Source: Streptomyces sp. T12 (GTDB lineage: Bacteria; Actinomycetota; Actinomycetes; Streptomycetales; Streptomycetaceae). Taken from it: 64,000 nucleotides of DNA. The position numbers and the translations under genes were made by a program. Below are positions 1 through 9,025 of this stretch, one piece after another (position 1 is the first letter of the stretch; every line of letters begins with the position of its first letter). The stretch covers positions 11,296,782 through 11,360,781 of the forward strand of contig NZ_CP117866.1 in the NCBI RefSeq assembly GCF_028736035.1. Direction: 5' to 3'. Under the pieces are notes generated by a model, which ran no database searches, was not told the DNA's origin, and saw nothing but the letters and a program-made list of their open reading frames with translations.

Positions 1-274
1 GAGGGTGCACCCCCCGACCAGTTCCAGACGGTGCCGGCAAAGATCCGCGTCCCGGGAATCGGTCCGGCAAAGGATCACGCGGCGGACGGCCATCCGACTT
101 CGACGAGGAGCGGTACACGAAACGCAAAACCGTCGAACGAGCGATCAAGTCGAACGAGCGATCAACGGGCGGAAGCAGTCCCGGGCCGTCGCCACCCGCT
201 GGGACTGCGCGCGCGGCAACGTCTTCCTCGGCACCGCCACAGCAGCTGCACTCGTCATCTGGCTCCGAACATGA
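1..274 (+). pseudogene. IS5-family transposase, C-terminal remnant
   Basis: The last ~90 codons resemble the end of Streptomyces IS5-family (DDE) transposases: a VERAIN..KQSRAVATRWD stretch followed by GNVFLGTATAAALVIWLRT. The upstream part (DEERYTKRKTVERA) lies in a different frame. An exact tandem duplication of the 17-mer GTCGAACGAGCGATCAA at 132-148 and 149-165 explains the shift, since 17 is not a multiple of three. The 5' part lies outside the window or is lost. The element is dead. Identification rests on recalled family motifs. Confidence 0.7.
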
Positions 275-289
275 TCGCTCGGACAGGCT

Positions 290-604
290 TTACGGTGTGC
301 CGTCGCCCTTCCGGTCACCACCGGCGAACTGACCCACCATCATGAAGATGATGCCAGCCAGGAGCATCGCGCCGCCGATCAGCGTTCCCGCCGGCCGGGC
401 GCCGGAATCGCTGATCACCAACCCGAAGACCAGCTGCCAGCACAGGGCAAAGGCCACCACCAGCTGACCCCAGCCGTAGATCCGCGGGGTGCGAACATGG
501 CGCCGGTTCATGGGGAGCACCCAGCCACGGGTAACCGCCGCAACGCCGGAGGCGGCGATGAGCAATGCCAACACGACAAGAGGCATGGCGAGGTACAGCT
601 TCAC
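290..604 (-). CDS. small three-helix membrane protein, 104 aa
   Basis: A short protein starting VKLYLAMPLVVLALLIAASG with three evident hydrophobic helices (about residues 3-24, 42-62 and 73-93) and a charged C-terminus (GGDRKGDGTP). I chose the GTG at 604 because GGGGAG lies about six bases upstream; the longer in-frame extension has no ribosome site and is not hydrophobic. No catalytic motif is visible and I do not recognise a named family. It is presumably an inner-membrane protein of unknown function. Confidence 0.6.
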   Translation of the reverse strand: MKLYLAMPLVVLALLIAASGVAAVTRGWVLPMNRRHVRTPRIYGWGQLVVAFALCWQLVFGLVISDSGARPAGTLIGGAMLLAGIIFMMVGQFAGGDRKGDGTP

Positions 605-1001
605 GGATTCTCCCCGGTGTGCCGGGCCCACGCCCGGCAACGGCGTGATCATGACACCCACCGCAACGCGCGTCCATAGCTCGACAGGCACGCGATCGCC
701 CGGACAGGCCCGTCAACCGGATGGGCTGCCAGCGCCGTGCGGCGCGTGCGACGTCGACGTTCACCACCAGCTCGGCACGGACCAGCGTGACATTCAACGT
801 CTGGCTGGTGCCCCTCCTGGCGGAGAACGACCGGCCTGTCCAAGGACGGCCGCGCCGGACCGGAGCGAGCAGGCAGGCGACCGTGCCGGTGGCCGTCTGG
901 GCGAGGGTGGTGGTGCGGCCGGTGCGCTGAAGGCGCCCAGCGACGTCGTATCTGCCGAGCAGCAGACCGCGGGGGAGCATGGTGACGGGCGTGGGGGCCT
1001 G
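605..1001. other. no recognised gene
   Basis: About 400 bases between a small membrane protein and an MFS exporter gene. Open frames here are GC-skew shadows. I see no conserved motif, strong hairpin or repeat. Confidence 0.4.
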
Positions 1002-2294
1002 TCAGGTGCGGCTCGGTGCCGGCTTGGGCTTGGAGACAGGCGTTGCTGCGGGGCGGGGGAGCAGGAGCGGGGTCGCCAGCAGGAGCAGGCCGGCCAGGCC
1101 GATGGCGGTGCGCGGGCCGAGCAGGGCGCCGAGTACGCCCCAGACGGCTGTCAGGAGTGCGGTCGAGGCTTTTGTCGTCACCGCCCAGGCGGACAGGGTG
1201 CGGGCGACCCGGTCGGTTGGCGTGCGTTCGAGGCGGTAGGTGGTTGAGACGGGGTTGAAGACCCCGCAGCAGAAGATGAGTCCGAGCTCGACGCCTATCA
1301 CCAGCAGCAGCCCGCCGGTGCCCGGCCCCAGGAAGGCCAGGCCGATGGGCCAGATTGCGCGCAGCGCCCCGGCCGCGATGAGGACCTGGTGCTGTCCGAA
1401 CCGGGTGACGAGGGGTCGGGCCAGTCGGGAACCGAGCAGCCCGCCGATCGAGGGCGCGGCGAAGGCGAGGCCGTACTGCCACGGGGTGAACCCGAGTCGG
1501 CCGAGCATGAGGACGGCCAGCAGCGGCTGGGCGGCCATGAGCAGGCCGTTGAACAAGGCGGTGTTGAAGAACAGCGGTCGCAGCATCGCGTCGGCGAGGA
1601 TGTACCGCCAGCCGTCGAGCAGGTCCCGGGCCCGCATACGCGCGGCCTTACGGCGCTCGGGCAGCGGCTCGTGCCCGCCTGTTGCGCGGATGCCGAGGGC
1701 CGAGAGCAGGTAGCTGACCGCGTCGGCCACCACCGTCGCCACCGGACCGAGGAGCCCGATCGCCGCGCCGCCCAGCGGTGGTCCGATGATCGTGGTCGTC
1801 CAGGCCGTGGATTCGAACCGGGCGCTTGCGACGAGCAGGTCCTCGGCCGGCAGCAGCGTCTTGAGGTACGCGCCGGAGGCGGCGCGGAAGGTGATGTCGG
1901 CCGCCGCGACGACGACCGACACCAGCAGGAGCTGAAGGAAGGTGAGCACGTCGAGCGCGAACGCGGCGGGGATCGTCAGCAGCGCCGCGAACCGCACCAG
2001 GTCCATCGAGATCAGCACCGGCCGCTTGCGGCGGAACTCCACCCACGGGCCGAGCGGTACCGCCACGGCCGCTCCCACCGCAGACCCCACGCAGGAGAGC
2101 GCGGCGACCTCGGCCGGACCGACGTGCAGCACCTGGATGGCGATCAGCGGGAACGCGCCGAAGGCGAGCCATGTGCCGAGCGCGCTGGTTCCGTACGCTG
2201 CCCACAGCCACCCGAACTGCCGCCCCAGCCGATGTCCGAGCAGATGTCCAGGCAGACGTCCCGGCAGACGTCCCAGCCGGTGCCCGCTCCTCAT
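1002..2294 (-). CDS. MFS transporter (drug-exporter-like), 430 aa
   Basis: A major facilitator superfamily permease of the 12-helix exporter type: repeated hydrophobic segments span the protein, with short basic cytoplasmic loops (for example EFRRKRPVLISMD after helix 2-3) and glycine-rich helices (GPPLGGAAIGLLG). The ATG at 2294 is preceded by GAGGGGG at good spacing; a longer open frame runs antisense through the neighbouring regulator and is not real. It is divergent from a LysR-type regulator with a palindrome between them, the classic arrangement of an exporter controlled by its neighbour. The substrate cannot be read from sequence. The family is secure; the drug-export role is inferred. 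Confidence 0.88.
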   Translation of the reverse strand: MRSGHRLGRLPGRLPGHLLGHRLGRQFGWLWAAYGTSALGTWLAFGAFPLIAIQVLHVGPAEVAALSCVGSAVGAAVAVPLGPWVEFRRKRPVLISMDLVRFAALLTIPAAFALDVLTFLQLLLVSVVVAAADITFRAASGAYLKTLLPAEDLLVASARFESTAWTTTIIGPPLGGAAIGLLGPVATVVADAVSYLLSALGIRATGGHEPLPERRKAARMRARDLLDGWRYILADAMLRPLFFNTALFNGLLMAAQPLLAVLMLGRLGFTPWQYGLAFAAPSIGGLLGSRLARPLVTRFGQHQVLIAAGALRAIWPIGLAFLGPGTGGLLLVIGVELGLIFCCGVFNPVSTTYRLERTPTDRVARTLSAWAVTTKASTALLTAVWGVLGALLGPRTAIGLAGLLLLATPLLLPRPAATPVSKPKPAPSRT

Positions 2295-2394
2295 GCCCGC
2301 CCCCTCGCCGCTCACCCGCACAACCAATCCGCGACCGGAAACATCAAAGCGGGCACCACAGGCGGGGATCAAACAACCGCGAGGCCACCTGGCC

Positions 2395-2409
2395 ACAACC
2401 AACGGTTGT
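2395..2409. promoter_or_regulatory. candidate LysR operator
   Basis: A perfect interrupted palindrome, ACAACC-AAC-GGTTGT, lies 18 bases before the LysR start codon and about 100 bases from the divergent MFS start. Its size fits the T-N11-A half-site layout used by LysR-type regulators, so it probably serves autoregulation and control of the exporter. Confidence 0.45.
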
Positions 2410-2427
2410 ACCCGTAGGGTCTCGTAC

Positions 2428-3363
2428 GTGGATCTCGACATCGTCCGGACCTTCGTCGCCGCCGCCGACGCGGGGCAGTTCCAGGAGGCGGCCGCCGAGT
2501 TGGCGGTCACCCAGCAGGCCGTCTCCAAGCGCATCGCCGCGCTGGAGCGCAACCTCGGCGTGCGGCTGTTCACCCGCACCGCGCGCGGTGCCGAGCTCAC
2601 CATCGACGGGCAGGCGTTCTTGCCCCACGCGCGCGAGCTGCTGCGCGTCGCCGAGCGCGCGGTCGCGTCCGTGCGTACCGGCCGCCGTCCGCTGCGCGTC
2701 GACGTGATCGCCTCGCGCGGCGCGCCGTCGGGCCTGATGCGCGGCTTCCACCACGCGCACCCCGAGATCGACCTCGACGTGGTGATGCTGCTCGACATCG
2801 AGACGGCCGTCGCCGCCATCCGCTCTGGTGCGATCGACGCGTCCTTCCGCGCCGTCGCCGCGCCCGGCCGGCCTCTTGCCGAGGACATCGCGTCCGTCCG
2901 GGTCCTCGACGAGCCGCTGCAGCTCCTCACCGGCCCCGCCCACGCGCTGGCGGGCGCCCGGTCGGTGACCGTTGCTCAGCTCGTCGGCCACCGGATCTGG
3001 ATGCCCGGCATCGTCCCCGGTACGGAGTGGGCCGCCTACTACGACGACCTCGTCGCCGAGTTCGGCCTCACCATCGAGGCGACCGGCCCCAACTTCGGCT
3101 CCGACGCGCTCCTGGACACGGTCGCCGACACCCCGGCCCTGGCCACCTTCATGGGCGCGCACACCCGCCTCGTCTGGCCCGACGGCCACGGCCTGCGCCG
3201 CATCCCGGTGACCGACCCGACACCCGTCTACCCGCACTCGCTCCTCTGGCACCGCGACAACCCCCACCCGGCGCTGGTCACCCTCCGCGCCCAGCTCGCC
3301 GCCACAGCAGCCGGCCACGACGCTGCCGGGACTTGGGCGCCGGGCTGGGGGATGGCACGCTGA
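2428..3363 (+). CDS. LysR-family transcriptional regulator, 311 aa
   Basis: The N-terminal 60 residues form a canonical LysR winged HTH (LDIVRTFVAAADAGQFQEAA, then VTQQAVSKRIAALERNLGVRLFTRT). A type 2 periplasmic-binding-like effector domain follows from about residue 85 to 295. Length is normal for the family. I chose the GTG at 2428 (VDLDIVRTFV) because family members begin within a few residues of this point; the open frame extends ~160 codons further upstream only as a shadow of the divergent MFS gene. The effector is unknown. It probably regulates the adjacent exporter and itself. Confidence 0.9.
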   Translation: MDLDIVRTFVAAADAGQFQEAAAELAVTQQAVSKRIAALERNLGVRLFTRTARGAELTIDGQAFLPHARELLRVAERAVASVRTGRRPLRVDVIASRGAPSGLMRGFHHAHPEIDLDVVMLLDIETAVAAIRSGAIDASFRAVAAPGRPLAEDIASVRVLDEPLQLLTGPAHALAGARSVTVAQLVGHRIWMPGIVPGTEWAAYYDDLVAEFGLTIEATGPNFGSDALLDTVADTPALATFMGAHTRLVWPDGHGLRRIPVTDPTPVYPHSLLWHRDNPHPALVTLRAQLAATAAGHDAAGTWAPGWGMAR

Positions 3364-3785
3364 AAGTCGCCACGTCTGCGATCACCGTGGCCGGATCGGC
3401 GGAGGGTGACTCGGGAGACGCGCGAGAAAGGTCCTGGAGCCGATCGGACGAGGCCATCGGCACATTCCGGCTCGCCCCTTCCGTACGCCTCACCCCGGAC
3501 AACCCTCGCTCTTGATCGGCGGCACAGGCCGGTGCGGGCCGTCCATTGAGCCGCCGAGCGAACTGTCCCCGCTGTCCGGGCTCGGCGCCGGGCTGTTGTC
3601 CACGTCGGCGGTCCGGTGCAGCTGCTCCAGGTACGAGGACCACGCGCTCCGGGGCCTTCAGGAGCGTCACCGGGCCAACACGCTGAACATGACAGCGAAG
3701 GCGAAGTGGACAGCCCACTCGGCAGCCGCCCGGGCGGCTCCCGTTCCGCGCCGCCGCAGCCGGTTGTGCAGGCGCTTGAAGACGA
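3364..3785. other. no recognised gene
   Basis: About 420 bases between the regulator and an IS remnant. A minus-strand stretch around 3660-3790 reads like a short coding fragment (VFKRLHNRLRRRG, then FAFAVMFSVLAR) but has no start, ribosome site or family I recognise. Confidence 0.35.
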
Positions 3786-4210
3786 GCCGACCTGATGGGA
3801 CCGAATTCCCGTAGATCGCGTCAAGAAGGGATCAAAGATCCACTTGATCACCGAGCGGAAGGGTATGCCGCTCTCCATCGGCACCTCTCCGCCGCTAACA
3901 CCCATGACAGCCAGGGCCTCGAGCCGCTGGTGCGGGGCATCCCGCCGATCCGCTCCCAGCGTGGACCGCGTCGCCGACAGCCCGCCAAGCTCCACGCTGA
4001 CAAGGGGTACGACTACGACTACGACTACCTGCGTGGCTGGCTCCGGTCCCGGAACGGTGTGCCGCATATCGCCTGCATGGGGCATCGAGTCCTCTCAGCG
4101 GCTGGGTCGCCACCGTTGGGCCGTAGAGCGCACGGTGGCGTGGCCGGCCGGGTGTCGCCGGATCCGTAAGGCAATCCGATCGGCCCCATGCGGCGCCGGC
4201 CAACCGCTGA
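3786..4210 (+). pseudogene. IS5-family (IS427-like) transposase remnant
   Basis: Translated pieces in two frames match the middle and end of IS5/IS427-type transposases. One contains ITERKGMPLSIGTS; the other contains ANTHDSQGLEPLVRGIPPIRS, the catalytic-domain block KLHADKGYDYDYDYLRGWL and IESSQRLGRHRWAVERTVAW. Frames switch near 3890 and again near 4060, and the N-terminal half is missing. An extra GACTAC-type repeat is visible in the KGYDYDYDY segment. It is non-functional. Confidence 0.75.
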
Positions 4211-4435
4211 GTGCCGCGCCCCACCTACGAGGCATCCCAACCGGTCCGCGACCCTTCCAGGACCGGATGTCCGGAAAGCAGCGGCGCGTGACGCTGCGTC
4301 AACTCCACACTATTGCGTAGCGATCGAATCCTGCCGCCGCCGACACCCGTTCCGGTCCTCGGCGGCCATGAGAGTCAGGGCGCAAGGGCGCTGCCCCGTT
4401 GAGAGGGCGGCTGGCGGACCACACGGGGGATCACC

Positions 4436-6517
4436 TTGACGGAGCATGAAGACGCACACAGGCCCCCGACGGGCCAGCCACAGCAGGATTCCCCCGACGG
4501 ACCGCCGTCCGGCACTTTCGGGCCGCCGCTCCCAGCCCCTCCGGCCGCCCCACCCCAGTACTCCGCATATGCCGCTCCGCCCGGCGCGTTTGGGCCACCG
4601 CCGCAGGGCCCGCCCCAGCAGGGCATACCCTTCGCATCGCCCTCCCCTTACGGTGCCCCCCACGGCGCCCCGTACGGCTCGCCGTTTCCGCCGCCGGGCG
4701 GGCAGGGACGGCGACTGCTGCCCGCCGAGCGGCGAGGGCGCTTCCTGCTCTTCGGCGGCATCGGTGTGCTGATCGTCGCGCTGCTGGCCGGGCTGCTGGT
4801 CTGGAACAACGCCTCGGGCTCAAAGGCGCCGGAGGCCAAGCGGGACCTGGGGCCGTTCCGGCAGGCCGTGGCCGCGCTGGCCGATTCTCCCGGCCTGCGA
4901 TACCAGGACTCCGTCGTCGGCCTGATGAAGCGGGACATCACTGTCACGGCCTCCGGCAGCAGCTTCGGCACCAGCGGCTTGGGCAGCGGCGGACTTGACC
5001 GCGAGATCCTGCACATCGGTGGCAGGACCTTCACCCGGTACAAGGGCCTGGCCCAGGGCACGGAGCCAGGCGCGGAAGCCTCCGGCAGATGGGCGGTCGC
5101 GGAGGAGAGCGGCGTCCGCGAGACGCAGGAGGTCGTCGAACGCAGGCCGTCCCCGGCCCTGCTCGCGATCCAGCTCGCCAAGGCCCTGAACGCGCTGGAG
5201 AACACGCCTGCTCCCAGCGAATCCGCCAAGCCGCCCACGGTGAACGGCACACCCGCCCTCGCGGTGGACACCTCGATGGGCCGTCTCCTCGTCACTGGGA
5301 AGAAGCCCCACCGGGTGCTGCGCATGGAGCCCTACGGCCCCTCCTGGCCGGCCGAGGCCTCCGGTGGCGCGACTGAGCCGGCCTCAGCCCGGTTCGCTCA
5401 CGCCACGGCCCAGAGAGCCGCCTCGGACGAGGACCCTTCCGAAAGCCCCGAGGTGACGGACGGCCCACTCAAGGGCAGCGATTCCGACGGCCTGGACCTG
5501 GCGCCCGTCACCGGGGATGCCGCCGACACCATGTTCGACACCCTGGAGAAGCAGGCAAAGGAGCTGAACAACGCCACCGACAGTGGCATCACCCTGAACC
5601 TCAGCGGTTCGGGAACGGTGCACTGTGGCTCAGGCGGGTGCACAGCCAGGAACAGCTTCTCCGGGCAGATCACCACCAGCGCCAAGAGCCGTCTGGTGGA
5701 CGGCAAGGTCACCGCGGTGATGACCGCTTCCTTCAGCATCGACGGCAGGCCCGCGGGCCAGTGCACCAGCCCGCAAAGCTCGTTCGCGGTCAGCAGCACC
5801 AGCGTCTCCGGCAGCCTGTCCTGTTCCAACCCTGGCGCCGGTCCCACCTTCGCCTCGGTCGAGGCGCAGAAGAAGGCCGAGGCACGGGCCCGCTCCCGGG
5901 CCAGCGGCGGCCGCCCGGTTCAGTATCAGGTCCCCTACCGCGCCGACACCCTGATCACCGCCCGTGCCCTGGCGACGATCGAGGTCAAGCGGTTGGTCGA
6001 CAAGGTGCGGCAGGAACGCGACGGCGCGAACTGCCCCACCTCCCGCGGCGCCTCGGGGGCGACCCACCACATCCCCGGCATCCTCGAGGACCCGGTCCGA
6101 GGCGGCGTCCAGGAAGTCCGGTACCCCGCAGCCTTGGCAGGCCACAACCGGTCGACCTGGCCTGCGGCGCAGACCGCCGGTGACGAAGACTGTGTGAACT
6201 GGTCGGCCAAGAGCGTGAAGACCTTCGGGCACAGCTTCAAGACCCACGGCGCAGGCGCGAAGAACACGAAGAAGCTGACCGATCGCGCCCGAAGCACCGG
6301 CAACCAGCAGGGCCAGTGGCTGGACGACGACGCCGCCGCGCAGTTCCTGCGCAGCGCCCACGTACCCGGCTCCGGCACCCGCAAGGTGCCCATCCCGGAA
6401 GGGCTCGGACAGGTAATCATGCCGGACGGAACCATCGTCCCTGCCCGGGCGGCTACCCTCGTCCCGGGCCCGGGCGGGCTCTACCGCACGGCATACCCGG
6501 TCGTTGACCTGGAATAG
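4436..6517 (+). CDS. membrane-anchored secreted protein with toxin-like C-terminal domain, 693 aa
   Basis: Layout: a proline/glycine-rich cytoplasmic tail (residues 1-95), one transmembrane helix (about 103-123, FLLFGGIGVLIVALLAG), then ~570 extracytoplasmic residues. The middle resembles a variable lipoprotein-like region. The last ~110 residues hold FGHSFKTHG (His599, His604) and QGQW (625-628), a pattern I associate with C-terminal RNase-type polymorphic toxin domains. The TTG start is supported by GGGGGAT five bases upstream. A small acidic-protein gene follows 13 bp after the stop, as an immunity gene would. Seen: topology and motifs. Inferred: toxin function. It could instead be a cell-envelope protein of unknown role. 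Confidence 0.65.
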   Translation: MTEHEDAHRPPTGQPQQDSPDGPPSGTFGPPLPAPPAAPPQYSAYAAPPGAFGPPPQGPPQQGIPFASPSPYGAPHGAPYGSPFPPPGGQGRRLLPAERRGRFLLFGGIGVLIVALLAGLLVWNNASGSKAPEAKRDLGPFRQAVAALADSPGLRYQDSVVGLMKRDITVTASGSSFGTSGLGSGGLDREILHIGGRTFTRYKGLAQGTEPGAEASGRWAVAEESGVRETQEVVERRPSPALLAIQLAKALNALENTPAPSESAKPPTVNGTPALAVDTSMGRLLVTGKKPHRVLRMEPYGPSWPAEASGGATEPASARFAHATAQRAASDEDPSESPEVTDGPLKGSDSDGLDLAPVTGDAADTMFDTLEKQAKELNNATDSGITLNLSGSGTVHCGSGGCTARNSFSGQITTSAKSRLVDGKVTAVMTASFSIDGRPAGQCTSPQSSFAVSSTSVSGSLSCSNPGAGPTFASVEAQKKAEARARSRASGGRPVQYQVPYRADTLITARALATIEVKRLVDKVRQERDGANCPTSRGASGATHHIPGILEDPVRGGVQEVRYPAALAGHNRSTWPAAQTAGDEDCVNWSAKSVKTFGHSFKTHGAGAKNTKKLTDRARSTGNQQGQWLDDDAAAQFLRSAHVPGSGTRKVPIPEGLGQVIMPDGTIVPARAATLVPGPGGLYRTAYPVVDLE

Positions 6518-6530
6518 GAAACTTGAGGTC

Positions 6531-7067
6531 ATGAGCTTTTCGGTATCGTTCCGCCCACCTGTACCCAGGGGCGCCCCTGCCGGCGCCCCGGTCCCTTCGG
6601 AACCGGACGAGGAGTACGAAACCCTGGTCATGCAGGCGTGCGAAGCCCTCGCCGAGGCCGGGAACGGCAGCTTCCACATGAGCGGCTTCGGTACGCCAGA
6701 GTGGCCGCTCGACGTGGCGTACGACCTGTCCGCGTTCATGGAGCAGTTCCCGGATCTGCTTGCGGGGCTGAGGGCACATCGGGAGGTGGAGATCGACCTC
6801 TACTCCCAGGGCATCGAGAGAACGCTGACTTTCCGCCCGGAAGGCAGGGCCGTGGCCATTCATTGCGCCTCGCGCACACAGTGGGTACCGGACCCGGAGT
6901 GGGAGCGAATTTCCCAGGGCGAACTCATGGCCATGCTGACCACGCTGGCCGCCGACTTCGCCGACGGCCTGGCGGCAGTCGACCCTGGCCTGGCAAGGGC
7001 CGCCCCCTTCCATGAGTGGCGCCAACGGGGGAACCGGCAAACGGGCCGCGCCGATGGCACCGGCTGA
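6531..7067 (+). CDS. possible immunity protein for the upstream toxin-like gene, 178 aa
   Basis: A soluble protein with an acidic first half (SEPDEEYETLVMQACEALAEAG, split here as SEPDEEYETL and VMQACEALAEAG). No signal peptide or membrane helix is visible. ATG at 6531 follows GAGG at proper spacing; an upstream ATG at 6504 overlaps the preceding stop and has no ribosome site. It is translationally close-coupled (13-bp gap) to the membrane-anchored toxin-like protein. I do not recognise a named domain. The immunity role is inferred from position and size only. Confidence 0.55.
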   Translation: MSFSVSFRPPVPRGAPAGAPVPSEPDEEYETLVMQACEALAEAGNGSFHMSGFGTPEWPLDVAYDLSAFMEQFPDLLAGLRAHREVEIDLYSQGIERTLTFRPEGRAVAIHCASRTQWVPDPEWERISQGELMAMLTTLAADFADGLAAVDPGLARAAPFHEWRQRGNRQTGRADGTG

Positions 7068-7389
7068 CCCGCGAACCGTGCGGACGTAGCCGCCTGCTTA
7101 CCCGTCAGACATTCCCCTCGCACCCGGCGGAAACGGTAGCCGCTGCAAGCAAGGAATCGGCTCGCCCTCGGCTGCTGCAGGCAGCCCCTGCCCCCGACAC
7201 GTCAGTGAGCGCTACTCGGTGTTCCACATCTGAACGACGCTTCACGGAAGCTTGGTCGCGACCCGCCAGAACTCGGACCTGAGCACGGCTGGTGGCTGCA
7301 GACCTGAGTTTGAGGAGCCTTGTGGGAGTACAGTCTCCCGCCAACGCATGACGGTGTCGATGCCGAGGACGACGAGGAGCAGCGGCATC

Positions 7390-7865
7390 GATTGGTACAA
7401 CTGGGGGGCGGAGATGGCTCGATCATCGAGAACCCCGCGGAGCCTGCCGGGGCACCCCGTCCCGGAGGAACCACGCCGGGACATCGGCGCGGTCTTCGCC
7501 CTGGAGAGGGTGCTGTCGATTTCCGAGAGGATCGTGGCGTCGTCGCCGAGGCGCTGTGCGCCTTCGTGCAGCGCAATTCGGGCTTAGTAGGCGCGGACTT
7601 GCGGCGAGCCGATCCAACGGGGACCTGGCTGGCGGGAGCGGCGCTCATAGAGGCCAACTTGCAACAAGCCGATCTTCGGACGGCGGTCTTTTGGTACGCC
7701 CGCCTCGATCACGCTGACCTGCGCGCGACGGATCTCAGCGGAGCTGACTTGACCGGCGCAGTCCTTGATGGCGCACGATTCGACCTGGTCGGCCTGCGCG
7801 GTGCCGACCTTGCGTTGCCTCGGCTGGCTGGCTCCTGCGTGGCTTCACCCGGCCAAGGTTTGTGA
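7390..7865 (+). pseudogene. pentapeptide-repeat protein, frameshifted
   Basis: Two frames together give a typical Streptomyces pentapeptide-repeat protein. The first carries DIGAVFALERVL (usually preceding the repeats) in one frame; from about 7510 the frame changes to GVVAEALCAFVQRNS and then to repeats of the A(D/N)LxxA type: GADLRRADP, EANLQQADL, HADLRATDL, SGADLTGAV, RGADL. The right-handed beta-helix is short, about six turns, and ends abruptly at 7865. Probably non-functional as written, by decay or by an indel error near 7510. Confidence 0.6.
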
Positions 7866-8261
7866 CCGTGCTTCGCTGATGACTGCATCCTCCTCGACCT
7901 CGACGATGACATCGCCGCAGACTTCGTCGACGGACTTAAGGGGAGGCGCTGGAGCACGCCATCGACTCGATGAGGAGTGCGTTCCAGCGGGTGCTGAGTT
8001 CCGGCACGCGCGTGGATGGCCGCGACGGTGCGGAGACACTGACCGCTGTCCCATCGTGAGCTGGATGGGACAGCTCTTCGTCGTGAGGATTCAGGGCGGC
8101 GGCGCCTGCCGGGGCGATGACGCCGGCGTCGAAAAAGAAGGCGATCTGGTCGTCGCACAGGTCATGCGGGGCGGCCCAGTCGGCAACGAGCAGCGAGCTG
8201 AGTTCGACGGTGGGGTTGGCCAGGGGGAGGCGTCTGGCCCTCTCTCAGCCTGGCTCCGCTT
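7866..8261. other. no recognised gene
   Basis: About 400 bases between the pentapeptide remnant and the HEAT-repeat gene. Short open pieces on both strands (a plus-strand DDCILLDLDDDIAADFVD at ~7880 and a minus-strand VELSSLLVADWAAPHD at ~8200) have coding-like composition but no complete gene. Confidence 0.35.
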
Positions 8262-8284
8262 GACCTTGACACAGTGACAAGGTC
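8262..8284. promoter_or_regulatory. MerR-type palindromic operator/promoter
   Basis: GACCTTG-A-CAC-A-GTG-A-CAAGGTC is a 23-bp dyad with perfect 7-bp outer arms and CAC/GTG inner arms, 26 bases before the HEAT-repeat start. The form, with TTGAC inside, matches operators bound by MerR-family regulators, which usually sit in an over-long -35/-10 spacer. No MerR gene is present next to it in this window. Confidence 0.55.
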
Positions 8285-8310
8285 TTCACTCCGTCAAGGA
8301 GGTGGTCCCG

Positions 8311-8940
8311 ATGACCATGCCGAAACAGGACACGAACACGATGCGAGCTCTCCAAGGGCTGGAGAACAACAGCTCGTCGGTCCGGCTGCAGGCAGCGCTG
8401 GCGGTCGGCACGACTCCGGACCCGGGGTTCATCGGCAAGCTCATCGAGCGATGCGCGATCGAACCCGAGTTCTACGTGCGCGAAATGCTGACGTGGGCAC
8501 TCACCCGCCACGCGGCATCGATGACACTCCCGGTGCTTCTCGACGAAGTCCGCTCGGAGCGTGCGCAGGCACGGAGCCAGGCGTTGCACACACTGTCCAA
8601 GATCGGGGATCGGCGAGCGTGGCCGGCGATCACACCGGCGCTGGTGTCCGACGCCGACGACGAGGTGGCCCGGAGCGCCTGGCGGGCAGCGATCGTGCTC
8701 GTGCCCGAAGGTGAGGAGCGCGAGTTGGCCGTAGTGTTGGCGACACAGCTCGGGCGCGGCGAACGCGAGACGCAGCTGAGCCTCAGCCGGGCGTTGATCG
8801 CGCTCGGGGACGTGATGACGTCCTGGCCGGTCCCGTTGTCTTGTCCGTCTGCTGTCCGACCCCAGTGGCTGCTGGCGAGCCGTTTTCCCATCCCTGGCCG
8901 AGTGCAACGATCGGGCTGGTTCGGCAGTCGTAGGGAGTGA
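8311..8940 (+). CDS. HEAT-repeat protein, 209 aa
   Basis: A helical-repeat protein of the PBS-lyase/HEAT type: repeats such as SSSVRLQAALAVGTTPD, FYVREMLTWALTRHA, ARSQALHTLSKIGDRRAW and EVARSAWRAAIVLVPEGE give alternating amphipathic helices to about residue 165. ATG at 8311 follows AAGGAGGT, a near-perfect ribosome site. After ALIALGDV the sequence turns into MTSWPVPLSCPS and loses the repeat pattern, suggesting a frameshift near 8815 that replaced the normal C-terminus. Likely a protein-protein scaffold, controlled through the MerR-type palindrome upstream. Confidence 0.7.
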   Translation: MTMPKQDTNTMRALQGLENNSSSVRLQAALAVGTTPDPGFIGKLIERCAIEPEFYVREMLTWALTRHAASMTLPVLLDEVRSERAQARSQALHTLSKIGDRRAWPAITPALVSDADDEVARSAWRAAIVLVPEGEERELAVVLATQLGRGERETQLSLSRALIALGDVMTSWPVPLSCPSAVRPQWLLASRFPIPGRVQRSGWFGSRRE

Positions 8941-9025
8941 CACACATCTGTCTCTCGCGCCGGCCACCAACTGCCGTCACTTGTGCGGTGGTTGGTGGCA
9001 GGGACTGTCATCCCTGGGAGGATTC

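Noticed and set aside
1942..2427. N-terminal extension of the LysR protein by ~160 residues
   Set aside because: The extension is antisense to the divergent MFS gene and unlike any LysR protein; the family start fits GTG at 2428.
2295..2930. N-terminal extension of the minus-strand MFS exporter
   Set aside because: It is antisense to the LysR coding sequence and hydrophilic; ATG at 2294 with a good ribosome site is the natural start.
3228..4085. 285-codon minus-strand frame across the IS remnant
   Set aside because: No motif or ribosome site; antisense to clear transposase sequence.
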